A DNA stretch of 40,054 bases from IMG/VR virus record IMGVR_UViG_3300036944_000610, positions 1 through 40,054 of that record. The stretch is one strand, 5' to 3'. This DNA is from a virus. A program made the translations under genes and the position numbers. Positions 28,853-37,345 of the stretch are shown here, piece after piece. The notes beneath the pieces were generated by a model, which searched no databases, was not told the origin of the DNA, and saw only the letters and a program-made list of their open reading frames with translations. Within the stretch, counting starts at the first letter, position 1. The number at the start of each line of letters is the position of its first letter.

Positions 28853-30265
28853 ATGACTCAGATCGCCATCATCTCGGGCATCTACGCGGACCAGTCAGGC
28901 GACTACCGCACGAGCTACCCGGAAAACCTGATCCCTGTGCCCAAGGCGCAGGGCGTCAGCAATGGCTATCTGCGTCCGGCTGACGGCATCGCATCCGATG
29001 GAACTGGCCCGGGAATCGGGCGAGGCGGCATCAACTGGAACGGCGTCTTGCACCGCGTGATGGGCTCCAAGCTGGTGCGGATCGACGCGGCCGGCGCAGT
29101 CACAGAACTGGCCGACATCCCGGGCGCCGAAGTCGTGACGCTGGACTACGGCTTCGACCGGCTGGGCATTTCGGCTGGCGGCTCGTTGCACTACTGGAAT
29201 GGCTCGGCGCTCACGACTGTCACCGATCCCGACGCCGGAACTGTGCTGGACCACTGCTGGATTGGTGGGTACTACCTGCTCACAGACGGGGCAAACTTGA
29301 TCGTCACGGAGTTGAACGACCCGACCGCCATCAACCCGCTGAAGTACGGCAGCGCCGAGAGCGACCCGGACCCCATCAAGGCGGTGGACGCGCTGCGCAA
29401 CGAGGCTTACGCGCTGGGCCGGTACACCATCGAGGCATTCCAGAACATCAGTGGCGACCTGTTCCCGTTCCGCAGAATCGACGGCGCCCAGGTGCCGCGC
29501 GGCGTCATCGGGACGCATGCCTATGCGCCGTTCGCCGGCACGTTTGCCTTCCTCGGGTCGGGCCGCAACGAGTCGCCGGCCGTCTACCTCATGCAGCCGG
29601 GTGACACGCTCAAGCTGTCCACGCGCGAGATCGACACCATCCTCGGCGAGTTCACCGAGGCGCAGCTGGCCGCCGCGGTGGTGGAGGCCAGGACCGACAA
29701 GTCCCACCAGCATCTGCTGATCCACCTGCCCGATCGGTGCCTGGTGTACGACGCCGCAGCTTCGCAGCAGATGCAGCAGCCCATCTGGTTCGTGCTGCAC
29801 AGCGGCGTGAGCGACCTTGCGCAGTACCGGGCAAGCGGCCTAGTGTGGTGCTACGACCGCTGGAACGTCGAAGACCCAACCAGCAGCGCATTTGGTCATT
29901 TCGTTGGCAATGTGTCGTCGCACTACGGTCAGGCTGTCGGCTGGCGGTTCGGCACGGCAATGGCCTACAACGGCGGGGCCGATGGCATCGTGCACGATCT
30001 GGAGCTGGTCTGCCTGCCTGGCCGGGCTGCGCTGGGCGTGAATCCGACCGTGTGGCACAGTCACAGCGCGGATGGCGTCACATGGTCGCAGGAGCGGCCC
30101 AAGGCGGCCGGCAAGCAGGGCGAGCGCGCCAAGCGGCTGGCGTGGCGCAGGGCAGGGCGCATCCAGCATGTGCGGATGGAGCGGTTCCGCGGCACCAGCG
30201 ATGCGCAGTTGAGCATGGCTCGGCTGGAGGCGCAGATCGAAGCGCTGGGGGCGGTCAATGGCTGA
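28853..30265 (+). CDS. P22 gp10-like tail (DNA stabilisation) protein
   Basis: 470 residues (P22 gp10 has 472). The signature NLIPVPKAQGVSNGYLRPAD opens the protein. GINWNGVLHRVMGSKL, AEVVTLDYGFDRLGI, VLDHCWIGGYYLLTDG, EAYALGRYTIEAFQN, FPFRRIDGAQVPRGVI and CYDRWNVEDPTSSAFGHFVG follow, the beta-propeller-like repeats of this family. It attaches below gp4 and closes the head, giving a site for the needle and tailspikes. Spacing from the previous gene is 29 bases. Confidence 0.92.
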   Translation: MTQIAIISGIYADQSGDYRTSYPENLIPVPKAQGVSNGYLRPADGIASDGTGPGIGRGGINWNGVLHRVMGSKLVRIDAAGAVTELADIPGAEVVTLDYGFDRLGISAGGSLHYWNGSALTTVTDPDAGTVLDHCWIGGYYLLTDGANLIVTELNDPTAINPLKYGSAESDPDPIKAVDALRNEAYALGRYTIEAFQNISGDLFPFRRIDGAQVPRGVIGTHAYAPFAGTFAFLGSGRNESPAVYLMQPGDTLKLSTREIDTILGEFTEAQLAAAVVEARTDKSHQHLLIHLPDRCLVYDAAASQQMQQPIWFVLHSGVSDLAQYRASGLVWCYDRWNVEDPTSSAFGHFVGNVSSHYGQAVGWRFGTAMAYNGGADGIVHDLELVCLPGRAALGVNPTVWHSHSADGVTWSQERPKAAGKQGERAKRLAWRRAGRIQHVRMERFRGTSDAQLSMARLEAQIEALGAVNG

Positions 30266-30851
30266 GCGCCCGTCAACGCTCACGCAGCCCCTGACCCGGG
30301 CGCAGATCACGGAGATGATCGGCGGCAACCCGCGCCTGGTGCGCTGGTTCGAGGGCGTCGTTCGGGACGTGACCGAGGTCCTGGCGAATGCGGCCTATGC
30401 CAATTCATCGGCAGCAGAGGCGGCCCAGGTGACGGCAGACGCAGCACGGATCGTGGCTGATGAGGCGCTGGCGCTGGTTGAGGATTCGGCGCAAGGCGCG
30501 GACACGGCCATTGCCCTGGCGCAATCCGGGCTGTCGGAGATTGGTCGGCTGTGGGCTGCGCTGGCTACTGCGGGCGGTGGCGGCGGAAACTCTGTTGCGG
30601 TCCCCGTCGATTTCGGTGCCAGCTTCACCGACAAGGCGCAGGCCGTCGTGACGGGGCAGGCGTGGGTGGCCGCAGGCTCTGAAATCGTCGCGCACCTGCT
30701 GACGCCAGCGGGCGCCGACCCGGACGAGATGCGCCTGCTGGACATGCGTACGGTCATCAGCGACATCGTGCCCGGCGACGGGTTCACGGTCACTGTTTAC
30801 AGCGAAACAGAAGCCCAGGGTTCCTACACCGTGGCGTGCATTGGAGTCTGA
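30258..30851 (+). CDS. Putative virion protein with coiled coil, 197 aa
   Basis: The ATG at 30258 overlaps the gp10-like stop by 8 bases. The N-terminal part (TLTQPLTRAQITEMIGGNPR, LVRWFEGVVRDVTEVL) is followed by a long Ala-rich helix (SAAEAAQVTADAARIVADEA), a Gly stretch (GGGGG), then a beta-rich C-terminal domain (VPVDFGASFTDKAQAVVTGQ, DGFTVTVYSETEAQGSYTVA). Helix plus beta end resembles a needle or fibre. It sits where P22 has gene 26 (tail needle), but likeness is architectural only. Confidence 0.7.
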   Translation: MAERPSTLTQPLTRAQITEMIGGNPRLVRWFEGVVRDVTEVLANAAYANSSAAEAAQVTADAARIVADEALALVEDSAQGADTAIALAQSGLSEIGRLWAALATAGGGGGNSVAVPVDFGASFTDKAQAVVTGQAWVAAGSEIVAHLLTPAGADPDEMRLLDMRTVISDIVPGDGFTVTVYSETEAQGSYTVACIGV

Positions 30852-30854
30852 CAA

Positions 30855-32336
30855 ATGGCCGGCGCAAAAATTGCCCTCTCAAACACCCTCGGCGAGCTGA
30901 AGAACGACGGCAACGGCAATGCCCTGGTGGCGCTGCCTGACATCACCACGCCTGCCGCTGTGGGGGCCATCCGGGCCTACCAAGTGGACGATCCTGGCGA
31001 CCGTACCGGGGTGCCGCATCTGAGCAGCTTCGAGGTTGACGAGGACTACCGAGCCCGCGTCGGGCAGGACGTGCTGATCGATGAAGAGCGGTTCAACTAC
31101 ACCGCGCAGAACACCGGCAAGTTCGCCTATCGCAACACCACGGCGACCATCACATGGTCAGCGGCGGGGATGTTGCTGAATGCGTCGGGCATCACCACCG
31201 TTACCACTGGCGCCGGCTTCCAGTCGTACTCAGAAGTGCCGATGGTCACGGCGACCACTCTCTACACCGAGTGCGCCGTCTCGTTCCCTGCGACAACCTG
31301 CCCGACGAACGTGCTGTTCGACTTCGGCAGCATGCGGATTGCCATCACGAACCCCTACGCGCCAACCGATGGCGTGCACTGGCGCATGTCGCCGGCCGGG
31401 CTGGTCGGGGTGATGAACTTCAACGGCACGGAAACGCAAGTCCCCCTGACTGACGCCAGCAACGCGGGGGCGAACTGGGCGCCGACCGTCAACCAGGCGC
31501 ACCGCTTCATCATCGCCATCAGCAACCGCGAAGTCGAGTTCTGGATCGACGGCGAGCTGTGGGGCGTCGGCACAACACCGGCCGGCAACCATGCGCCGTT
31601 CGCTGGCGCCTCTGTGCCCGCCTTCGCTACCCGCTTCGCCATCGCTGGCGGCGCTGCTGGCGCGGTGTACCAGCCGGTAGTGAAGGGCTACGGCGTCAGC
31701 ACTGGCGGCATGCAGGCCGGCGACCGACTCTCAGTGATGATGTCGCGCATGCTGGGCAGCTACTCGGGTCTGAGCGGCGGCACGATGGGTAGCTTGGCCA
31801 CCTACCCGAACAGCACGAACCCAACTGCTGCGGCGCCTTCCAACACCGCGCTGACTGCCAACCTCCCGGCCGGCCTGGGCGGGCAGGGCGCCGTCACTGC
31901 TGCGGTCGCTGCGGCAACCGATGGCATCTGGGGCAGCTACCAAGTGCCAGCCGGCACTGCCGCAGTTCAGGGTCGGAGGCTGGCAATCCGGGGTGTGATG
32001 ATTGACCTGGTGAACTTGGGCGCGGCGGTTGCGACCACGGCCACCACGATTCAGTTCTCACTTGCTTTCGGTCACACCGCTGTGTCGCTGGCAACGGCAG
32101 AAGGGGCTGCATCAAAGGCCGCGCGGCGTGTTGCGCTGGGCTACGCGACCTGGCCTGTCGGCTCTGCTATTGGTTCGCAGCCGCAGGGGGAGCGCATCTT
32201 TGCGGACTTTGGGGACGCGACGATCTACGTCAACCCGGGCGAGTTTGTGGCGCTGGTGGGAAAGTTCTTAGTTGGCACTGCGACGGCATCGCAGGTCATC
32301 AACTTCATCTGGCAACCTGTCTACGGCTGGGAGTGA
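30855..32336 (+). CDS. Tail or virion surface protein, 493 aa
   Basis: ATG 30855 follows GGAG. DVLIDEERFNYTAQNTGKFA, YRNTTATITWSAAGMLLNAS, then a lectin-like beta part (EVEFWIDGELWGVGTTPAGN, RFAIAGGAAGAVYQPVVK) and a C-terminal domain (RRLAIRGVMIDLVNLGAAVA, YVNPGEFVALVGKFLVG). The jelly-roll-like pattern recurs in virion proteins of many proteobacterial phages. It may coat the capsid or bind sugars. Not a P22 gene. Confidence 0.7.
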   Translation: MAGAKIALSNTLGELKNDGNGNALVALPDITTPAAVGAIRAYQVDDPGDRTGVPHLSSFEVDEDYRARVGQDVLIDEERFNYTAQNTGKFAYRNTTATITWSAAGMLLNASGITTVTTGAGFQSYSEVPMVTATTLYTECAVSFPATTCPTNVLFDFGSMRIAITNPYAPTDGVHWRMSPAGLVGVMNFNGTETQVPLTDASNAGANWAPTVNQAHRFIIAISNREVEFWIDGELWGVGTTPAGNHAPFAGASVPAFATRFAIAGGAAGAVYQPVVKGYGVSTGGMQAGDRLSVMMSRMLGSYSGLSGGTMGSLATYPNSTNPTAAAPSNTALTANLPAGLGGQGAVTAAVAAATDGIWGSYQVPAGTAAVQGRRLAIRGVMIDLVNLGAAVATTATTIQFSLAFGHTAVSLATAEGAASKAARRVALGYATWPVGSAIGSQPQGERIFADFGDATIYVNPGEFVALVGKFLVGTATASQVINFIWQPVYGWE

Positions 32337-32339
32337 CGC

Positions 32340-32690
32340 ATGGCCTACACACCGAAGGTGCTGGTCTCGCAGCAGTACGTCGAGAACGCGGCAACCCTGA
32401 AGTACACCAGCCCGGCAACGGTCGACGGCGGCAAGGGCACATGGATCGACAAGGCCACGTTCGCTAACCCGACCGCAGGCTCGGCAACGGTCACTGTCTA
32501 CATCGTCCCGTCCGGCGGGGCGGTGAGTGACGCGACAAAGGCCATCCCTCCTGTGAGCATCGCGGCAGGGGCAACGCTGTCCATCTCGGATCTGGCCGGC
32601 AAGTTCATTGCCGCCAGTTCGGCCATTCATTGGGTCGCCAGTTCGGCCAGCACCATCAACGGCGCCATCAACGGCCGAGAGGTGACGTAA
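32340..32690 (+). CDS. Small beta-sandwich virion protein, 116 aa
   Basis: ATG 32340 follows GGGAGTG. The product (KVLVSQQYVENAATLKYTSP, GTWIDKATFANPTAGSATVT, VYIVPSGGAVSD, then ISDLAGKFIAASSAIHWVAS) has regular strands typical of a small phage surface or tail protein that partners the preceding gene. Similar short proteins often follow large surface proteins in such genomes. No catalytic motif. Confidence 0.7.
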   Translation: MAYTPKVLVSQQYVENAATLKYTSPATVDGGKGTWIDKATFANPTAGSATVTVYIVPSGGAVSDATKAIPPVSIAAGATLSISDLAGKFIAASSAIHWVASSASTINGAINGREVT

Positions 32691-32803
32691 CCGAAAGCGG
32701 GCGCGACCGCCTACAATTCGCGCACCCGGGGCACGCGCCCCCGCTGAGTCACTGAGCCGCCAGCAGCTCGCTACGTCCCCCAAGTCGGGGAGGAACGCGA
32801 CAC
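32691..32803 (+). promoter_or_regulatory. Intergenic leader of the first ejection gene, shared element C
   Basis: A 113-base gap. TACAAT (32712-32717) is -10-like; no convincing -35. CCGCTGAG (32741-32748), GCCGCCAGCAGC (32756-32767) and GGGGAG (32787-32792) precede ATGGC, the same blocks and order as before the portal gene (20458-20626). CCCCC with GGGG (32776-32790) can form a small hairpin at the ribosome binding site. A shared promoter or translation control element for two virion transcripts is likely. Confidence 0.55.
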
Positions 32804-33973
32804 ATGGCACGGCTCACGCTCCAAGACCTACTGCGGCAGAACATTGCAGGCGCGCAGATTCTGGACCCGCTGACGCGGCAGCTTGGGGTCACCGACTGGC
32901 AGATCAGCGGCGGCGGGCTTGACCAGAACGGCAACCCGATGCAGGCCGGCGTGGCAGACCCCGGGAAGCTGGGCGCGCTGCAGGGCTACACCTTCGACTG
33001 GCAGAACACTGGCCCCGAGAACACGGGCACGCTGACTGCCTACGATCCAAGCGGCGTCCAAGTCGGGCAGTACGCGCAGCAGGATCAGAGCATGGGCAGC
33101 GCGCTGGGCGAATTCGCTGCGCTGACTGCTGCTGGGTTCGGTGGCGCTGGCCTGCTGGGCTTTGGTCCGCTTGGCGGCATGCTAGGCGGGCTGGGTGGCG
33201 CTGCCGGCGCTGCAAACCCGACCATTGGTAACGGCGCATTCTTGGGCGAAGCTGCGGCTAGCGGCGCTGGGGTAGGCGGCACTGCTGGTGCAGGAACTGC
33301 CGCGCAAGCCGGCTTCTGGGGCTCGGCGCTCAAGACTGCCGCCCCGGTTCTGGGCTCTGTCGTGGGCGGGCTGATCCAGTCCAACGCAGCAGGCAAGGCG
33401 GCCAACGCACAGACCGCAGCCGCGCAGGCTGGCATCGCGGCCATTCAGAAGGCGCTGGCGCCCTATCAGCAAGCCGGTGTTGGCGCAGTTGGCGGGCAGC
33501 AAGACCTACTCGGCTTGAATGGCCCCGAAAAGCAGCAGGCGGCCATCGCAGCTATTCAGGCTTCGCCGCAGTTCACCTCCATGCAGCAGCTTGGCGAGAA
33601 CCGCATTCTGGCCAACGCATCTGCGACGGGCGGGCTTCGCGGCGGCAACACACAGGGCGCGCTGGCGCAGTTCTCGCCGCAGCTTCTGTCGCAGTTGATC
33701 GACCAGCAGTACACACGCCTGGGGGGGCTCTCAAGCATGGGCGCCAATGCTGCAGCCGGTGTTGGGTCTGCGACTGCCAACCTTCAAGGCCAGATCGGAT
33801 CGGCGCAGGCCGGGCAGGCGCTGGCAAACGGCGGTGCGCTGCAGGGCGCATTCAGCAGCGGGTTTGGTGCGCTGGGTCAGTACCTGGGCGGGCAGCAGCC
33901 CATGCAGGGCATCGCGCCAACGCTCCAGACAAGCACGCCCTTCGGTCAATTCCAACTTGGCGGGGGCTTCTGA
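32804..33973 (+). CDS. Ejection (DNA transfer) protein 1, Gly/Ala-rich
   Basis: 389 residues. ARLTLQDLLRQNIAGAQILD starts it. The central Gly/Ala-rich hydrophobic region (TAAGFGGAGLLGFGPLGGML, GGLGGAAGAA) and KTAAPVLGSVVGGLIQSNAA could insert in membranes. Then come AALAPYQQAGVGAVGGQ-like and SPQLLSQLIDQQYTRLGGLS motifs, typical of phage DNA transfer proteins (P22 gp7/gp20 class). These leave the virion first and help form a conduit across the envelope. It is the first of three adjacent ejection genes. Confidence 0.8.
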   Translation: MARLTLQDLLRQNIAGAQILDPLTRQLGVTDWQISGGGLDQNGNPMQAGVADPGKLGALQGYTFDWQNTGPENTGTLTAYDPSGVQVGQYAQQDQSMGSALGEFAALTAAGFGGAGLLGFGPLGGMLGGLGGAAGAANPTIGNGAFLGEAAASGAGVGGTAGAGTAAQAGFWGSALKTAAPVLGSVVGGLIQSNAAGKAANAQTAAAQAGIAAIQKALAPYQQAGVGAVGGQQDLLGLNGPEKQQAAIAAIQASPQFTSMQQLGENRILANASATGGLRGGNTQGALAQFSPQLLSQLIDQQYTRLGGLSSMGANAAAGVGSATANLQGQIGSAQAGQALANGGALQGAFSSGFGALGQYLGGQQPMQGIAPTLQTSTPFGQFQLGGGF

Positions 33974-35295
33974 TGGGTCCGCAGAACTACACCTTGTCCA
34001 ACGCGCCCGACCCGGGCCAATCGTTCCTGCAGGGCCTGCAGTCGGGTGAGCAGCGGCTGATGCTTCAGCAGCAGCAGGCCGTGCAGATGCAGCAGCAGCA
34101 GGCCGCATTGCAGGCGCAGCAGCGGCGTGAAGAAGCGATTCAGGCGGTCCTGGCCGACCCGAGCGAGCAGAACTATGCGCGGCTGATTTCGACCGACCCG
34201 AAGAACCACGAGGCACACAAGGCGCTGTTCGCTCCGCTGGACGAGAAGCGCAAGAAGGGCGTGGTCTCGGACCTGTTGCAGTGGACGGCCGCTGTCGAAA
34301 ACGGGCACCCAGAACTCGCCGCCGAAGCCATGCGCGCACGGGCCGACATGATGGAGCGCGATGCAGGCGGCGCGAACCCAGAAGCGCAGGCACTACGGGC
34401 GCAGGCTGACGTTGTGGACGCGAACCCGGAACTCGCCGCGCGCCTGTACTTCATGCCGATGCTGTACGCGGGCGGAGCGGCGTCAAAGGACGCCATCGCC
34501 AACTTGACAGCCATGCGCGAAGAGAAGCGCAAGGCGGACGCGGCGCCGGTTGATCTGCGCAAGAAGGAGGCCGACGCGACCACGGCCGAGACGACCGCCA
34601 AGTACGCCGACCGCCAGGCGCTGGCCGATCTGGAAACGAAGGGATGGAACATCAAGGCCATCCAGAACGACATGGAGGTCAAGAAGCAGGCCAACCGCAT
34701 CGCGGTGATGAATGCGCAGACTTCGCGCGCCAACAGCGAATTGCAGCGGCAAGAACTCGCCCTGAAGCTGGACGAGGCCCGCGGCAAGCTGGCCGAGAAG
34801 GTGCGCGAGAAGGTGGCGACAGCTGAGGCCGGGGCATCCAGCATCGACAACATGATGAACACCATCGCACGCATCAAGACGCTGCCCGGTGTTCGTGAGG
34901 TTGTGGGCTCGCTTGAAGGCCAGCGGTTCTATCCGACGCAGGTTGCCGCAGTGGCAAACACGCTGAACCCGTTCACCAGCAGTGGCGACGACCGGGCAGA
35001 TGCAATCGCGCTGATCGACACGCTTGGGTCGCAGGCGTTCCTGGCGCAGATTCCAAGCATCAAGGGCATGGGTGCGCTGTCCAACGCTGAAGGCGAGAAG
35101 CTGCAGTCGGCGTTTCAGAACCTGGGCCGTGCACAGTCTGAAAAGCAGTTCAACGCCACATTGGACGAGGCAACCCGGCTGCTGATGAAGGCGCGCGAGG
35201 GGCTGTCAAAGTCAACCGGGGTTCCGCTTCCCAAGCCCGACACGCCAGCAGCGCCCGGAGCCCGCCCGCCCCTTGAGTCGTTCTTCGACAAGTGA
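33973..35295 (+). CDS. Ejection (DNA transfer) protein 2, coiled coil
   Basis: 440 residues (P22 gp20 has 471). ATG 33973 shares a base with the previous stop (TGATG). Gln-rich coiled coil near the start (MLQQQQAVQMQQQQAALQAQ), long charged helices (TAETTAKYADRQALADLETK, LALKLDEARGKLAEKVREKV), then a helical C-terminal domain (DDRADAIALIDTLGSQAFLA, IPSIKGMGALSNAEGEKLQS) and a Pro tail. Phages of this class carry such helical proteins in the head and eject them with DNA. Family by layout and gene order. Confidence 0.8.
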   Translation: MGPQNYTLSNAPDPGQSFLQGLQSGEQRLMLQQQQAVQMQQQQAALQAQQRREEAIQAVLADPSEQNYARLISTDPKNHEAHKALFAPLDEKRKKGVVSDLLQWTAAVENGHPELAAEAMRARADMMERDAGGANPEAQALRAQADVVDANPELAARLYFMPMLYAGGAASKDAIANLTAMREEKRKADAAPVDLRKKEADATTAETTAKYADRQALADLETKGWNIKAIQNDMEVKKQANRIAVMNAQTSRANSELQRQELALKLDEARGKLAEKVREKVATAEAGASSIDNMMNTIARIKTLPGVREVVGSLEGQRFYPTQVAAVANTLNPFTSSGDDRADAIALIDTLGSQAFLAQIPSIKGMGALSNAEGEKLQSAFQNLGRAQSEKQFNATLDEATRLLMKAREGLSKSTGVPLPKPDTPAAPGARPPLESFFDK

Positions 35296-35302
35296 GCGCG
35301 TG

Positions 35303-37339
35303 ATGGCATTCGATCTTGAGGGCGCACGCAAAGCGGGTTACTCGGATGCCGAGATTGCCGACCTTCTGGCGCGGCGGTTCAACTTCGACATCAAGGGCGC
35401 GCGGAGTGCGGGCTACAGCGACGGCGAGGTGATCGCGCAGCTTGCGGGCAAGGCCGGCATTCCGGGGCAGCAGACGCCCGAGTCGCCAGGGTCAACCGGC
35501 ATGCTTGAGAAGGTGGCCGGCGCTGGTGAGGCGGTGCTGTCTGCTGTGTCCAGCATCCCCGCGTCTATCGGCGCTGCAGGCGGCGCGCTGGGCGCCGCAG
35601 CCGGCGCCATCGCATCGGGGGAGTTCGGCACCAAGCAGGCGGCCGACAAGATTGAACAGGCGGCGGCCGATGCCATGCAGGGCATGACATACACCCCGCG
35701 CACGCAGACCGGCCAGGCCATCATGGGCACGTTGGGCGATGCGATGAACAGCATCGGGTTGCCGGCCATCGGTGCGGCGCAGGGCCTGCGGGCTCCTGCT
35801 GGCGCCATGCGGGCCGGCATGCAGGCTGCGCGCATTCCTGCGGCGGCTGTGCTGGATCGTGCCGCAACTGCAGTGCCTGCGGCTGTGCGTGAACTGCCGG
35901 GCCGCGTGGCTGCTGCTGTGCGGCCTGGGCAGGCACCGACCCCCGGCACGATGGGCAGCGTTGGCGCGGCGGGCCTGGACATGGCGACCCAGCGCACCAC
36001 GGCGGCGCAGTCCCTGCCGGTCCCGGTGCGGCTGACCACTGGGCAGTCCACGCGCAACTTCGAGCAGTTGCGGTTTGAGGGCGAGACGGCCAAAGACCCG
36101 CGCACGGGCGCGCCGCTGCGCGAGTTCGCAGACCAGCAGCGCGCGGACGTTCTTGCCAACTTCGACCGCTTCATCGACATGAGCGGGGCGGAGGCGCCCG
36201 ACCTGCCTGCCGCTGGCCGCTCCGTCACTGGCGCATTGACCAAGAGCGCGGCGCGCGACAAGGCAGAGATTCGTACGGCCTACAAAGAAGCCGAGAAGGC
36301 CGGCGAACTGTCGGCGCCGGTCGAGCTGCGCACACTGGTGGACTACCTGAACGAGTCAGCCCCTGACGCGGCGACCGCGCCCCTGCTGACCACTGCGCGG
36401 AGCTGGGCGATCAAGCTGGGCATTGCCAGGGAAGAGGGCGGCCGGATGGTGCCGAATGCTGCCGAGACAATGCCGGGCGACTCCCTAATGAACGTGCGCC
36501 CGTCTGCCGGCGTGACGCTCAAGACTGCCGAGACGTTCCGCCAGGCGGTCAACCGCAACACCGACTTTGAGCCGACCAACATCCGGCAGGCGACCATCCT
36601 CAAGGGGTTGATCGACCAGGCCACAGAGAACCATGGCGGCGACAAGTACCGGGCCGCTCGGGCGCTGCGCCGCAAGTTCGCCGAGAAGTACGAAGACCGC
36701 GCCGTCATTGCCGACCTCATCACCAATCGGAAAGGCATGGCCGATCCGAAGGTGGCAGTGGACAAGGTGTTTCAGCGGTCCATCTTGCAGGGCTCGCCCG
36801 ACGATGTGCTGTTCTTGCGCCGAACGCTGCAGAGTGCCGGCCCTGACGGTGTGCAGGCTTGGAAAGAGATGCAGGGCGCCACGCTGCGCCACCTGTACGA
36901 CCAAGCCACCCGGGGCGCTGGATCAGACCAGCGCGGGGCGCCGCTTATCTCCGTGGCCGGTCTGGACAACGCAGTCAAGGCCCTGGACAAGAACGGGCGC
37001 CTGCCGATCATCTTCGGCAAGCAAGGCGCCCAGCAGCTGCGCGACATCAACGACATCGCCAAGGTTGTCAACACCGTTCCGCCCGGGGCAATCAACACCA
37101 GCAACACGGCATCGGTGCTGCTGGCTGCGCTGACCGAGGCGGGCGTTACCGGCTCCATGACGGGCCTGCCGATTCCGGTGCTGTCCGGGCTGCGCGCGAT
37201 CACGCTGCAGGTTAAGGACCGGCGCATTCAGCAGCGCGTGCAAGCGGCCATAAAGAACGAGGCCCTGCGCCAGCAGAAACGCGCCCCAGGCAACCCAGGC
37301 GCCCCCATCCAAGCCCCCGGCCCCAACACCATCCAGTGA
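35303..37339 (+). CDS. Ejection protein 3 (gp16-like position)
   Basis: 678 residues (P22 gp16 has 609). ATG 35303, with GTG three bases before it as alternative. The N-terminus holds a tandem pair: FDLEGARKAGYSDAEIADLL (3-22) and FDIKGARSAGYSDGEVIAQL (28-47). A hydrophobic Ala/Gly region (AGAGEAVLSAVSSIPASIGA, AGGALGAAAGAIASGEFG) follows, then a long helical part with VRLTTGQSTRNFEQLRFEGE and EKYEDRAVIADLITNRKGMA. No lytic transglycosylase motif is visible, although this class sometimes has one. It would be ejected with the DNA. Confidence 0.8.
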   Translation: MAFDLEGARKAGYSDAEIADLLARRFNFDIKGARSAGYSDGEVIAQLAGKAGIPGQQTPESPGSTGMLEKVAGAGEAVLSAVSSIPASIGAAGGALGAAAGAIASGEFGTKQAADKIEQAAADAMQGMTYTPRTQTGQAIMGTLGDAMNSIGLPAIGAAQGLRAPAGAMRAGMQAARIPAAAVLDRAATAVPAAVRELPGRVAAAVRPGQAPTPGTMGSVGAAGLDMATQRTTAAQSLPVPVRLTTGQSTRNFEQLRFEGETAKDPRTGAPLREFADQQRADVLANFDRFIDMSGAEAPDLPAAGRSVTGALTKSAARDKAEIRTAYKEAEKAGELSAPVELRTLVDYLNESAPDAATAPLLTTARSWAIKLGIAREEGGRMVPNAAETMPGDSLMNVRPSAGVTLKTAETFRQAVNRNTDFEPTNIRQATILKGLIDQATENHGGDKYRAARALRRKFAEKYEDRAVIADLITNRKGMADPKVAVDKVFQRSILQGSPDDVLFLRRTLQSAGPDGVQAWKEMQGATLRHLYDQATRGAGSDQRGAPLISVAGLDNAVKALDKNGRLPIIFGKQGAQQLRDINDIAKVVNTVPPGAINTSNTASVLLAALTEAGVTGSMTGLPIPVLSGLRAITLQVKDRRIQQRVQAAIKNEALRQQKRAPGNPGAPIQAPGPNTIQ

Positions 37340-37345
37340 GGCACC

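Noticed and set aside
35303-37339. Lytic transglycosylase or lysozyme domain in ejection protein 3 as the missing endolysin
   Set aside because: No Glu-containing SLT/lysozyme motif can be seen; the protein is helical and Ala-rich throughout.
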